From positions 22,730-86,729 of the forward strand of contig JANQQQ010000016.1 of assembly GCA_028284935.1 (NCBI GenBank): 64,000 bases of DNA. Reading direction: 5' to 3'. The stretch is from Croceivirga sp. (lineage in GTDB: Bacteria; Bacteroidota; Bacteroidia; Flavobacteriales; Flavobacteriaceae). Positions 8,933-18,043 of the stretch are shown one piece after another. The position numbers and the translations under genes were made by a program. The notes beneath the pieces were generated by a model. It was not told the DNA's origin, ran no database searches, and saw only the letters and a program-made list of their open reading frames with translations. Position 1 is the stretch's first letter. Each line of letters opens with the position of its first letter.

Positions 8933-10210
8933 ATGAAAAAGACCTTTTTTGCCATTGCTTTCTTCGTAATGGTATTTCTCGTCGCGCAGGAGAACAAAAT
9001 TAGCACCCTAAAATTTGAAGGACTCCACCGAACAAAGGAGACTTTTTTAAGACGTCTCCTAAAAGTAAAGGCGGGAAGTACCTATGATACCCTTTTGGTT
9101 CAAAAAGATTTGGAACGCTTAAACCGCTTGCCCGGAATCGCCAACGCGAGGGACAGTGTTGTTTTTACCAATGATAGGGTAGGCTTGTTTTATATTTTGG
9201 ATGAAAACTTCACAATCATCCCTGGTCTTCGTATCGCCACGGCCAATGATGGGAGCTTCGCGTATCGTCTATCGGTCTTTGAATTCAATTTTTTGGGTAA
9301 CAACCAATTGTTGGGCGGTTACTACGAGCGCAATGTATTTGATTCGTACGGGCTTTTCTGGGAACACCCCTTTTTATTCAGTGACAAAGCAGGTGTGGGT
9401 TTTAACTATCAAGATATTACGAGACAGGAGCCAATTTTTTTTGACGAAGGAACCAAAGATTACCGTTTTAATTCCAGACAGATAGAGGGACAACTCATAC
9501 TTTCCCCAGATTTTAACAATGAAATTGAACTTGGAGCGCTCTTCGTCAGGGAACGGTATACCTTTGAAGGGGATGACCCCATTCCCGACACCCCTTTGGA
9601 ATTGGAAGCCAATAAAATCTTTTACAGGGCGGCCTATAGGTATATTGATTTCGACATCGATTATCAATATTTCGATGGCTTTCAAAATGAGTTTACCGGA
9701 CAATACATTCAGCAGCTGAATGGAGATGCCCCAGCACAGGAATTTTTAGGTGACTTTCTTTCCTTAAGAAATGACTTTGTTTACTATAAAAAACTAGGCT
9801 CCCGGGGTAATTGGGCCAATAGACTGCGTTTGGCGGCAACTATTGGAAATGAAGATTCACCCTTTGCACCTTTTACATTGGACAATCAGCTGAACATTCG
9901 GGGGGTTGGAAATGTGGTCGATCGGGGGACGGCGGCCATTGTCCTAAATACAGAGTATCGACACACCTTATATGAAAAGGGTTGGTTTGTGGTGCAGAGC
10001 AATGTTTTTTTGGACGCTGGTGCATGGCGAGATCCAGGCGAACCCTTTTCACAGCTTTTTGATGGAAGCAACACTAGGGTATACCCTGGAGCGGGATTTC
10101 GATTAATTCACAAGCGCATTTTTAATGCGGTCTTTCGTCTGGATTATGGATTTGGCATTGGAACCAATGCTACTAATGGAATCGTTTTTGGAATCGGTCA
10201 ATATTTTTAA
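8933..10210 (+). CDS. BamA/TamA-like outer-membrane protein with a single POTRA-like domain
   Basis: 425 residues. A signal peptide (1-19, ending VAQ) is followed by one POTRA-like module (about 22-95: ISTLKFEGLHRTKETFLRRLL...LERLNRLPGIANARDSVVF), then a beta-rich region with alternating aromatic strands ending in GFGIGTNATNGIVFGIGQYF; the terminal Phe is typical of outer-membrane barrels. It is much shorter than BamA (about 800) and lacks the multi-POTRA array, so it is more likely a small Omp85-like protein than BamA itself. The substrate is unknown. It is preceded by 120 bp of non-coding sequence and stands alone. Confidence 0.75.
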   Translation: MKKTFFAIAFFVMVFLVAQENKISTLKFEGLHRTKETFLRRLLKVKAGSTYDTLLVQKDLERLNRLPGIANARDSVVFTNDRVGLFYILDENFTIIPGLRIATANDGSFAYRLSVFEFNFLGNNQLLGGYYERNVFDSYGLFWEHPFLFSDKAGVGFNYQDITRQEPIFFDEGTKDYRFNSRQIEGQLILSPDFNNEIELGALFVRERYTFEGDDPIPDTPLELEANKIFYRAAYRYIDFDIDYQYFDGFQNEFTGQYIQQLNGDAPAQEFLGDFLSLRNDFVYYKKLGSRGNWANRLRLAATIGNEDSPFAPFTLDNQLNIRGVGNVVDRGTAAIVLNTEYRHTLYEKGWFVVQSNVFLDAGAWRDPGEPFSQLFDGSNTRVYPGAGFRLIHKRIFNAVFRLDYGFGIGTNATNGIVFGIGQYF

Positions 10211-10372
10211 AAGCTTTGACTTCCCATGGTATAAGAATGATTGATCAATTAAAATATATCAATCGGTACTTTCTATTGAAACCGGCCTTTTTGTGCGAGC
10301 GCTAATGGCGCTAATTTTCTATTCAAGCGAAACCCATAAGCAATTGTGAATAAGGGGCTTAAACCGGCTTAA

Positions 10373-10409
10373 AATCAGAATCCGCTATTTCTGGTAGCGG
10401 ATTCCGATT
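10373..10409 (-). terminator. Hairpin terminator downstream of the SPFH gene
   Basis: A near-perfect inverted repeat (AATCAGAATCCGCTA / TAGCGGATTCCGATT with one mismatch and a 7-base loop) lies 21 bases past the SPFH stop. On the minus strand it is followed by TTTT. It sits between converging genes and may also act on the BamA-like transcript. Confidence 0.7.
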
Positions 10410-10430
10410 ATTTATGGATTGAAGGGACAA

Positions 10431-11366
10431 CTACGAAGTGGCCCCTCCATTTTTAGGGTTGGTTTTTTTCATTTGTTCCCCAATCATATTACTTGCCGTA
10501 AAGGAGGCCACCATATTGTTCAGCATATCACTGCCTGCTTGAGGGGAGTTGGGCAACAGGATTAAATTTGTGTTGGTTTCCTCTCCGATGGACTGTAAGG
10601 TGTCATAATGTTGGGTGACAACAATCAGGGCAGAAGCTTCTTGAGAGTTGATACCCACTTTATTGAGCACCTCTACGGATTCTTCCAACCCACGGGCGAT
10701 TTCTCTTCGTTGATCTGCAATACCCTGCCCTTGCAACCTTTTACTTTCGGCTTCGGCCTTTGCCTTTTCCACAATCAGGATACGCGCAGCATCCCCTTCA
10801 AATTGGGCGGCTATTTTTTCGCGCTCCGAAGCATTGATGCGGTTCATGGCTTCTTTTACCTGTGCATCCGGGTCAATATCGGTAACAAGGGTTTTGATGA
10901 TGTCATATCCATATTCGGACATGTACTCTTGCAGTTCGCGTTTCACCGCAATGGCAATATCATCTTTTTTGACAAAGACATCGTCCAGCTTCATCTTGGG
11001 TACTTCGGCACGCACTACGTCAAATACGAATGAGGTGATTTGATCATGTGGATATTCCAGTTTGTAGAAGGCATCATACACCTTATCGCGAATGACGACA
11101 TATTGTACGGAAACTTTGAGCTTCACAAAAACATCATCCAAGGTTTTGGTTTCAATAATCACATCGAGCTGTTGGATTTTTAAACTCAGTCGACCAGCAA
11201 TGCGATCCACTAAAGGAATCTTCATTTGAAGCCCTGAGTTTCGAATGCTTTGAAAACGCCCAAAGCGTTCCACCACTACTGCCGTTTGTTGTTTTACAAT
11301 AAAAAAGGAAGCGAAAAGAATAATCAGTCCAAAAAAGACCAATGGTATTAAAAAGAAATTACCCAT
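10431..11366 (-). CDS. SPFH/Band 7 (stomatin-like) membrane protein
   Basis: 311 residues: one N-terminal membrane segment (about 5-25), an SPFH domain (26-190: VVVERFGRFQSIRNSGLQMKIP, IIETKTLDDVFVKLKVSVQY) and an Ala/Glu-rich coiled-coil flotillin-like segment (190-250: EAMNRINASEREKIAAQFEG) before a mobile tail. Homologues (QmcA, stomatin/prohibitin) form large membrane-bound rings linked to protein quality control or membrane microdomains. No NfeD partner or FtsH gene is next to it, so the exact role is open. It is flanked by its own terminator and a 155-bp upstream gap. Confidence 0.88.
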   Translation of the reverse strand: MGNFFLIPLVFFGLIILFASFFIVKQQTAVVVERFGRFQSIRNSGLQMKIPLVDRIAGRLSLKIQQLDVIIETKTLDDVFVKLKVSVQYVVIRDKVYDAFYKLEYPHDQITSFVFDVVRAEVPKMKLDDVFVKKDDIAIAVKRELQEYMSEYGYDIIKTLVTDIDPDAQVKEAMNRINASEREKIAAQFEGDAARILIVEKAKAEAESKRLQGQGIADQRREIARGLEESVEVLNKVGINSQEASALIVVTQHYDTLQSIGEETNTNLILLPNSPQAGSDMLNNMVASFTASNMIGEQMKKTNPKNGGATS

Positions 11367-11521
11367 TTGAATCGTGTTTATAGTTGAATACAGGAAGTTA
11401 CAAAACTCACCAATAGATTGGTAGGCGAAAAGGTGGATTTGTTACAGGATTGAAATTTGTTGTAAACGTAACCTAATGCAACGCAACGATAGTGGAATCC
11501 CCGCACCTTTCTTAAAAAGCC

Positions 11522-11950
11522 ATGAAAAAACGAATCATCTTTTTTGTTTCTTTAATCACAACCGCATTTTTTGTAGGGTGTGAAGATTGCAATGATTGTT
11601 TGGATACCCAACAAAAGGATATCTTGGTTCAAGATCCCGATGGCAACAATCTTTTGTTTGGGGATACAGCCATTTTTAATCCTGAAGAGGTGACCATAAG
11701 CTCAGAAAGCGAAGCGCCTCAACCCTTATTTCTAGCTACAAACACCCAAACACTGCAGTTTACCTTAATCGAAGGGGAAACTACCTACACGCTTCGATTG
11801 GATAATGATAACACGGAAACCATAGTCTTTGAATTGGGCGAACGGGAAAGTGAACGTTGCTGTGGCGACCAAACATTCTCTACGGCTACACTATTAAATG
11901 GCGCAACAATTGCTAACGATGATCTTATCACCATTGTGAAGCAACCATAA
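11522..11950 (+). CDS. Small Cys-rich lipoprotein of unknown function
   Basis: 142 residues with a lipoprotein signal peptide (MKKRIIFF...FFVGC; lipidated Cys at about 20). Directly after the lipobox comes a cluster of cysteines (CEDCNDC) and later a Cys pair (ERCCGDQ), which suggests disulfides or a metal-binding site in the periplasm. The middle is beta-rich and acidic (ISSESEAPQPLFLATN, LRLDNDNTETIVFEL). No family was recognised. The gene is alone between the divergent SPFH gene and the VPS10-like gene. Confidence 0.65.
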   Translation: MKKRIIFFVSLITTAFFVGCEDCNDCLDTQQKDILVQDPDGNNLLFGDTAIFNPEEVTISSESEAPQPLFLATNTQTLQFTLIEGETTYTLRLDNDNTETIVFELGERESERCCGDQTFSTATLLNGATIANDDLITIVKQP

Positions 11951-12051
11951 TTTTCTAAAGGCCACTCCACAGGAATAATCCGTTGATTATAGTATATTTA
12001 GGGAGGGAGGCTGTTGCAAGTCTCCAAAACGACTAACGAAACATTATCCAA

Positions 12052-15000
12052 ATGAAAAAGAGCTTCCCTATCGCGTTCTTATGCGCTCTATTTTGCTGTT
12101 TGTTCAGCCTATCTTCCCAAGAAACCAAAGAATCATTTCAAAACAGTGTTATTGACACCAGCTTCTACAGCGGGCTGAAATGGCGCAACATTGGCCCTAA
12201 ACGAGGGGGCCGATCCTTAGGCTGCGCCGGCAGCCCAAACCGACCCAACGAGTATTATTTTGGTGCTACTGGAGGGGGGCTGTGGAAGACCGTGGATGGT
12301 GGAAATGAATGGAAACCAGTGACGGACGGTCAAGTAACCAGCTCTTCCGTAGGTGCCGTTGCCGTAGCGGAAACCAATCCGGACATTGTCTATATTGGGA
12401 TGGGCGAGGTACAATTGCGGGGAAGTATCACCCAAGGCGATGGGGTCTATAAATCGGAGGATGCGGGCAAAACCTGGAAGCATTTGGGACTGGAAGAAAC
12501 CCAAGCTGTCGCCCGAATAAGAATTCATCCCACCAACCCAGATGTGGTCTATGTTGCTGCATTGGGCCATCCGTATGGGGAGAACGAGGAACGCGGAGTG
12601 TTTCGAAGTAAGGATGGAGGAAGTACCTGGGAAAAGGTATTGTATGTGGGGCCAAAGGCCGGAGCCGTTGATTTGATCATTGACCGGAACAATCCTGATG
12701 TCCTTTATGCCAGTACCTGGCAAGTATATCGCAAAGCATGGAAAATGTGGGGCGGTGGCGGCGAGAGTAAGCTTTGGAAATCCGTGGATAGGGGCGATAC
12801 GTGGACCGACCTTACGGAGAACCCAGGAATGCCGGAAGGGCCCATTGGTAAGATAGGGGTTACGGTTTCCCCTGCTGACTCCAACCGGGTTTGGGCCATT
12901 GTCGAGGCCAATGAAGGCGGTGTTTTTCGTTCCGATGATGCCGGAAAAACTTGGGAAAAAACCAACGACGAACGAAAATTGCGGCAACGTGCCTTTTATT
13001 ATTCCAGGGTGTTTGCCGACCCAAAGGATAAGGAAGTCGTCTACGGATTAAACACCAGAATGTACAAATCGTTCGATGGCGGAAAGACCTTTGATTCGAT
13101 TATTCAAACCCCGCATGGGGACAATCATGATTTGTGGATCGATCCCAATAACCCAGACCGCATGATCAATGCCAATGACGGGGGTGGCAATGTGACCATC
13201 AATGGCGGTAAATCATGGACGGAACAGGATTTTGTGACCACTCAGTTTTATCATGTGATGGCCACCAACGACGTGCCCTATCATGTGGCCGGCGCACAAC
13301 AGGACAATAGCACCTTGGCCATGCCCAGTGACGGTTGGGACCATATGCAGGCCAGGGGCCACAACAAAGGCTGGTACTACGCCGTGGGGGGTGGAGAAAG
13401 TGGATGGATTACCCAACACCCTGAAAATTTGGATGTTTTCTATGCGGGAAGCCAAGGCGCGCTGTTAACGCGATATGATAGAAGCAACGGACAGATTAGG
13501 GATATCCAGGTATACCCAAGGTTCTTTTCAGGGGAACCGGCGGAAGCATTGCCAGAACGTTGGCAATGGACCTTTCCTATCATGTTTGCCCCCCAAGACA
13601 GCAAGGTGATGTATACCTGCTCGCAACATGTTTGGAAAACCACCAATGACGGACAGAGCTGGGAAAGGATAAGTCCCGATCTGACCTATGCCGACCCAAG
13701 TACGTTGGGTAAAACGGGCGGTGTTATTACCATGGACATGAACGGCCCTGAAATCTATGCCACGGTGTTTGCCTTGGCCCCTTCCTTTCATGACATCAAT
13801 ACCATCTGGGCAGGATCGGATGACGGTAAAATTCATATCACCCGAGATGGGGGCAAGAACTGGGAGGACATCACACCAACTGATTTACCAAAATTCTCCA
13901 GAGTAAGCATTATTGAAGAATCAAAACATCGTCCCGGCACCCTGTTCGTTGCTGCGAACCGCTATCAGGTGGATGACAGGGAGCCCTATGTCTTCAAGAC
14001 CCATGACTATGGCAAGACCTGGACAAAGATTATCAATGGAATTGCTGATGGGCATTTTGCCAGGGCCATTCGTGAGGACCACGTAAGGCAAGGACTGCTT
14101 TTTTTGGCTACGGAACATGGGGTGTACTTTTCCGTGGATGACGGGGCACAATGGCAAAGCCTACAATTGAACCTTCCGGACACTCCCATAAGGGATTTAG
14201 TGGTAAAGGATAATGACGTGGTCTTGGGCTCCCATGGCCGCGGGTTTTGGATAATGGACGATATCCAACCCTTACGCCAATACAAGGAAGAAATGAAAGA
14301 CCAAGCTGCCATCCTTTTTCAACCAGCTGATGCCATTCGAGGTATTTCAGATGCTATGGTACAGTACTATCTAAAAGAACAATTAGACACCATTACCTTT
14401 GAAGTCTTGGACGCCAATGACAAACTCATTGACACCTTTACGGGGAGCCAACCCAAATATAAGGTAGACAAAAACCTGCCTTGGTGGCTACGAGGCGGTT
14501 CTTCAAAACCCACTACGGCCCAAGGGTTGAATACGTTTACTTGGGATTTACGCTACCCCGGCGCTACGGATTTCGAAGGGATGATTATCTGGAGTGCACG
14601 ACCGACCCGTGGGCCAAAAGCACCCATAGGCACCTATAAGGTGCGCATGAAATCGGGGGACTATGAAAAGACCTATCCTTTTGCGGTGCATATGAACCCC
14701 AATTTAAAGGGCGTGACCAAGGAAGATTTGGACGAACAGTTTGAGTTGGCCAACAACATCATGCAAAAAACGAGCGCAGCCAATGAAGCAGTCATTCAAA
14801 TTCGGGAAATCAAAGGGCAACTCAAGCGACACGAAGGGAAGTTATCCATTAGTGCGATGAAAAAGACCATTACCCCTTTTGTGAATACCCTAAGTGCCAT
14901 AGAAGAGAACCTCTATCAAGTGAGAAACCAATCCGGGCAGGATCCGTTAAACTTTCCCATCAAACTGAACAATCGTTTGGCTTCACTTCGCCGTAGTATG

Positions 15001-15165
15001 GAAAACGGGGACGCCAAACCTACGGATGGGGCCTATAAGGTGTTTAAGGAACTATCGGCAGAATTGGATGTAGAACTGGGTAAATTGAATACCGCCTTGA
15101 CCAAAGAGCTGCCAAAAGTGAATACCGTTTTGGAAAGTAAGGGCCTTACCACAATCACGCCTTAA
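12052..15165 (+). CDS. Secreted VPS10/BNR-repeat (sortilin-like) beta-propeller protein
   Basis: 1037 residues: signal peptide (1-23, ending LSSQ), then a long region of BNR/Asp-box-type repeats (GLWKTVDGGNEW, GVYKSEDAGKTW, GVFRSKDGGSTW, KLWKSVDRGDTW, GVFRSDDAGKTW, HVWKTTNDGQSW, KIHITRDGGKNW, YVFKTHDYGKTW), each an S/T-x-D-x-G-x-T/x-W box at the edge of a propeller blade. This matches the VPS10/glycosidase-like proteins that are abundant in Bacteroidota. The last 300 residues are a beta-sandwich and a helical tail (ITPFVNTLSAIEENLYQVRNQ). No catalytic residues can be assigned, so the common glycosyl hydrolase label should be treated with caution. No CHU_C or Por sorting domain is seen. Confidence 0.8.
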   Translation: MKKSFPIAFLCALFCCLFSLSSQETKESFQNSVIDTSFYSGLKWRNIGPKRGGRSLGCAGSPNRPNEYYFGATGGGLWKTVDGGNEWKPVTDGQVTSSSVGAVAVAETNPDIVYIGMGEVQLRGSITQGDGVYKSEDAGKTWKHLGLEETQAVARIRIHPTNPDVVYVAALGHPYGENEERGVFRSKDGGSTWEKVLYVGPKAGAVDLIIDRNNPDVLYASTWQVYRKAWKMWGGGGESKLWKSVDRGDTWTDLTENPGMPEGPIGKIGVTVSPADSNRVWAIVEANEGGVFRSDDAGKTWEKTNDERKLRQRAFYYSRVFADPKDKEVVYGLNTRMYKSFDGGKTFDSIIQTPHGDNHDLWIDPNNPDRMINANDGGGNVTINGGKSWTEQDFVTTQFYHVMATNDVPYHVAGAQQDNSTLAMPSDGWDHMQARGHNKGWYYAVGGGESGWITQHPENLDVFYAGSQGALLTRYDRSNGQIRDIQVYPRFFSGEPAEALPERWQWTFPIMFAPQDSKVMYTCSQHVWKTTNDGQSWERISPDLTYADPSTLGKTGGVITMDMNGPEIYATVFALAPSFHDINTIWAGSDDGKIHITRDGGKNWEDITPTDLPKFSRVSIIEESKHRPGTLFVAANRYQVDDREPYVFKTHDYGKTWTKIINGIADGHFARAIREDHVRQGLLFLATEHGVYFSVDDGAQWQSLQLNLPDTPIRDLVVKDNDVVLGSHGRGFWIMDDIQPLRQYKEEMKDQAAILFQPADAIRGISDAMVQYYLKEQLDTITFEVLDANDKLIDTFTGSQPKYKVDKNLPWWLRGGSSKPTTAQGLNTFTWDLRYPGATDFEGMIIWSARPTRGPKAPIGTYKVRMKSGDYEKTYPFAVHMNPNLKGVTKEDLDEQFELANNIMQKTSAANEAVIQIREIKGQLKRHEGKLSISAMKKTITPFVNTLSAIEENLYQVRNQSGQDPLNFPIKLNNRLASLRRSMENGDAKPTDGAYKVFKELSAELDVELGKLNTALTKELPKVNTVLESKGLTTITP

Positions 15166-15239
15166 GATTGTTTGGCAAAAAGCGGAACCAAATAGTTCAA
15201 CAGATAAATAAAATACATACCATCAACCATACACTATTG

Positions 15240-16417
15240 TTAGCTTGAAGTAAAAAACCAATTTTCCAATGAGATCATTATTAAAATCAAGGCCCATCTT
15301 AAGTTTCATTTCCGTAACCTTTATTTTCACCTTTTCGCTATGGTTTTTACCTGTTTTTATTTCAATGCCATTGGACATTAAGTTCGCATTGATTGTTTTA
15401 GGTTCATGTGGTCCCTTAATAGCTGGTTTACTTATCACTGCTATCAATTCTGATGAAAAAATTAGAATACACTCAAAACCAATTTTTATTTCTGTTTTTG
15501 TAATTACTACTGCAGTCTTACTACTATTGTTTTTGCTTCAAAGTAATCGCAATAGACCTGAGCTAGAAGAAGTTAGTCCCTTCGGTTATGTAATCTACTT
15601 TTTAGCAATTTTTATCATCAGTTTGAATTTTAGTAACGTCACTAATAATAGACTAAAAGAAAACTATCTCAAATCGGCACTGTATGAAAATGGAAAGCTC
15701 AAATGGTACCTACTTGGTTTTACCCTTATCATATCTATGTATTTGCTCAGTTACTTTTTAGGAGCAGCAATCGGTATGCAAACGACAGACTATATATTTA
15801 ATCTGGATCAATATTGGTTTATTGGTTATTTGGCTGCCTTTTTATTTATTGGAGGAAATGAAGAGTTTGGTTGGAGAGGTTTTTTACAAAAAGAACTTCA
15901 AAAGAAGTACAATCCATTAATTACCGCTTTAATCATATCCTTTTTCTGGAGTTTGTGGCACTTACCATTTCATTACAATGGTTTTTATGACACGGGTGGA
16001 ATTGTAAATTTACTTCCACGTTTTATTGTTACGATACCGCTTGCGATTATATACACCTGGCTTTATAACAAATCTTCATATGCCATACTCGCAGTTATAT
16101 TATTGCACACTACCTTCAATGAAGCAATTTCCCATGTTGGAAACTCGGCGCCATTAGCATCAATAATAGGTTTAGTATTCGCTGTGTTCTGTATTTTTTA
16201 TGATAAAATGTGGAAGAAGCGAAGTTTCGAACATATCTACGAGAAGGAAAGTAATTAAAGCCAGTGCCTAACAATGGCTATAATTCATTGCTTACCTCCT
16301 GCCCCTAATAATTCTAATTAAATTTATTATCAAACGCACAGACGTCGGCAATAGGTTCAACAGAGCCTTCCTCTCGCTACGCTAGTCGGAGGCAATAACG
16401 AAATCATAGCCGGATGG
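15240..16417 (+). mobile_element. Possible lone gene cassette carrying a CPBP protease
   Basis: The CPBP gene is bracketed by a GTTAGC-bearing sequence (15227-15244) upstream and an attC-like folded element starting 8 bases after its stop. The upstream bases CCATACACTATTGTTAGC are nearly the reverse complement of the start of the downstream element (GCCTAACAATGGCTAT; TAACAAT is shared). If recombination occurred between G and TTA, as at integron sites, the cassette would run from 15240 to 16417. No integrase is visible. The gene is also AT-richer than its neighbours. Cassette identity is an inference. Confidence 0.4.
15269..16258 (+). CDS. CPBP-family intramembrane glutamic protease
   Basis: 329 residues with about eight membrane segments. 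The CPBP/Rce1-type (Abi) motifs are present: a paired Glu with downstream Arg (GGNEEFGWRGFLQKEL, about 195-210), then FFWSLWHLPFH with its His at about 230, and a late HTTFNEA segment. Related enzymes cleave within or near the membrane. In bacteria some are linked to bacteriocin immunity or prenyl-protein processing, but no partner gene is nearby to suggest a substrate. Base composition is clearly more AT-rich than the flanking VPS10-like and gltX genes. It is followed at once by an attC-like repeat, so recent acquisition is likely. Confidence 0.85.
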   Translation: MRSLLKSRPILSFISVTFIFTFSLWFLPVFISMPLDIKFALIVLGSCGPLIAGLLITAINSDEKIRIHSKPIFISVFVITTAVLLLLFLLQSNRNRPELEEVSPFGYVIYFLAIFIISLNFSNVTNNRLKENYLKSALYENGKLKWYLLGFTLIISMYLLSYFLGAAIGMQTTDYIFNLDQYWFIGYLAAFLFIGGNEEFGWRGFLQKELQKKYNPLITALIISFFWSLWHLPFHYNGFYDTGGIVNLLPRFIVTIPLAIIYTWLYNKSSYAILAVILLHTTFNEAISHVGNSAPLASIIGLVFAVFCIFYDKMWKKRSFEHIYEKESN

Positions 16418-16424
16418 TTACCGC
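16266..16424. repeat. attC-like imperfect inverted repeat
   Basis: The left arm (16266-16291: GCCTAAC, then AATGGCTATAATTCATTGC) pairs with the right arm (16392-16424: GCAATAACG, AAATCATAGCC, GGATGGTTACCGC). Pairing includes TAAC/GTTA, GGCTAT/ATAGCC, ATT/AAT and TTGC/GCAA, with unpaired GG and other extra-helical bases. GCCTAAC fits the integron R'' box RYYYAAC; the right end GTTACCG only partly fits GTTRRRY. A second small hairpin-like stretch (CCTCTCGCTACGCTAGTCGGAGG) lies within the loop. The right arm overlaps the gltX stop codon. Total about 159 nt, slightly longer than usual attC sites. Confidence 0.5.
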
Positions 16425-17926
16425 AAAACTCCGACTCCTTTTTCAATCCGCCGCAAACATTCTTCCTTCCCCAGCATGGCCAAAATATCAAAAAGATGCG
16501 GTCCTTTTAGATCACCTACGATGACCAAACGAAGGGGTCCCATGACCTTACCAAAAGAGAGTTCGCTTTCCGTAGCCCAGGCCTTGATGTTGGTTTCCAA
16601 GGCAGTAGAGGTAAAATCTTCTGTGTCCCGAATGATGTTGGCAACTGCACTCATGATATTGGGAGTATCTTCCTTCCATTGCTTTTTAGCGGGTTTTTCA
16701 GCATAGCTGATAGGTGCTTCGAAAAAGTAACTGCCGAGCCCCCAAAAGTCGGACACAAAATCTGCCCGTTCCTTGATTAGACCTATCACCTTTTCAACAT
16801 GACTGTCATTCTGCGCATCGTGAAGAATCCCTTTGTCATCCAAAACCGAACGAAACAATTCAGCCAATTCCCCATCGTTCTTCTTTTGCAACCACTGATG
16901 GTTGTACCATTTGGTTTTTTCAGGGTCAAATCGAGCACCCGACTTGTTGACGCGCTCTAATGAGAAGGCCTCGACCAGTTCTTCGAGCGAAAAGAGTTCC
17001 TGTTCCGTTCCCGGGTTCCAGCCCAACATAGCCAAAAAGTTGACCACGGCTTCCGGGAAATACCCAGCTTCCCGATAGCCTTCGGATTCGTTCCAGGACA
17101 AGGGAAATACAGGGAACCCTCCCTTTTCGCCGTCCCTTTTGCTCAGTTTCCCCTTTCCGGTGGGCTTCATGATCAATGGTAAATGGGCAAAAACGGGTTT
17201 TTCCCAGCCAAAGGCCTCGTACAAAAGATGGTGTAACGCCGAGGAAGGCAGCCATTCCTCGCCACGGATCACATGGCTGATTTCCATTAAATGGTCGTCC
17301 ACAATATTGGCCAGGTGGTAGGTAGGCATCCCATCACTTTTAAACAGGATTTTATCATCCAGGGTATTGGAGTCAATTTCGATGGTTCCACGAACAACAT
17401 CTTCAAAAACCACCGTGCTATCCTGAGGCGACTTAAAACGGATGACATGAGGAATTCCAGATTCCAGTTTTGTTTGTACCTCTTCTTTTGAAAGCGAGAG
17501 GGAGTTGTCCAGTTTTAATCGGTTATGCCAATTGTAGATAAATGTCTTGCCTTTGGCCTCATGGTCCTTTCTATGAAAATCCAATCGTTCCTGGGTATCA
17601 AAAGCATAGTAGGCATTCCCGCTGTCCAGGAGTTGTTGGGCATATTGGGCATACAGCTGCTTTCGCTCACTTTGGCGATACGGCCCAAACGAACCTTCTT
17701 TAGCAGGCCCTTCATCATAGGGAATACCGCACCAGTTAAGCGCTTCAACAATGTAGTTTTCTGCACCTTCCACATACCGGCTTTGGTCGGTGTCTTCTAT
17801 TCGAAGCACAAAATCGCCGCCGTGTTTTTTTGCAAAGAGGTAATTGAATAATGCTGTCCGTACCCCACCAATATGCAAGGGCCCCGTAGGACTTGGAGCA
17901 AAACGAACCCGTATTTTTTGACTCAT
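16418..17926 (-). CDS. gltX: Glutamyl-tRNA synthetase
   Basis: 502 residues from the chosen ATG (MSQKIRVRFAPSPTGPLHIGG), the usual GltX length. Charges tRNA-Glu with glutamate. It has the class I HIGH region (FAPSPTGPLHIGGVRTALFN), the GluRS motif LRIEDTDQSR, the KMSKS counterpart GKLSKRDGEKGG, and an alpha-helical anticodon-binding C-terminal half. An upstream in-frame ATG at 17971 would add 15 residues, but a promoter (TTG-N18-TATATTTG, 17971-17943) overlaps that extension, so it is rejected. The stop codon lies within the right arm of the attC-like repeat, so the cassette, if real, inserted at the very end of this gene. Confidence 0.97.
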   Translation of the reverse strand: MSQKIRVRFAPSPTGPLHIGGVRTALFNYLFAKKHGGDFVLRIEDTDQSRYVEGAENYIVEALNWCGIPYDEGPAKEGSFGPYRQSERKQLYAQYAQQLLDSGNAYYAFDTQERLDFHRKDHEAKGKTFIYNWHNRLKLDNSLSLSKEEVQTKLESGIPHVIRFKSPQDSTVVFEDVVRGTIEIDSNTLDDKILFKSDGMPTYHLANIVDDHLMEISHVIRGEEWLPSSALHHLLYEAFGWEKPVFAHLPLIMKPTGKGKLSKRDGEKGGFPVFPLSWNESEGYREAGYFPEAVVNFLAMLGWNPGTEQELFSLEELVEAFSLERVNKSGARFDPEKTKWYNHQWLQKKNDGELAELFRSVLDDKGILHDAQNDSHVEKVIGLIKERADFVSDFWGLGSYFFEAPISYAEKPAKKQWKEDTPNIMSAVANIIRDTEDFTSTALETNIKAWATESELSFGKVMGPLRLVIVGDLKGPHLFDILAMLGKEECLRRIEKGVGVLR

Positions 17927-17942
17927 GTTCAACAGTAAAGTG

Positions 17943-17971
17943 CAAATATAGGGCATGCATGGGGAGGCCAA
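17943..17971 (-). promoter_or_regulatory. gltX promoter (TTG-N18-TATATTTG)
   Basis: On the minus strand TTG (17971-17969), an 18-base spacer and TATATTTG (17950-17943) fit the Bacteroidota sigma-ABfr consensus at both boxes. It ends 16 bases before the ATG at 17926, which decides the start in favour of the shorter protein. Confidence 0.65.
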
Positions 17972-18043
17972 CCCACCTAAGAAGAGGTAAAAAGAACGGA
18001 TTTAACATAATATTTTGGGGGGGATTTTTGTTCAATACCTAAA

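Noticed and set aside
12217..14312. Several long minus-strand open frames opposite the VPS10-like gene
   Set aside because: They are antisense shadows of a GC-richer coding region; repeat structure and signal peptide belong to the plus-strand gene.
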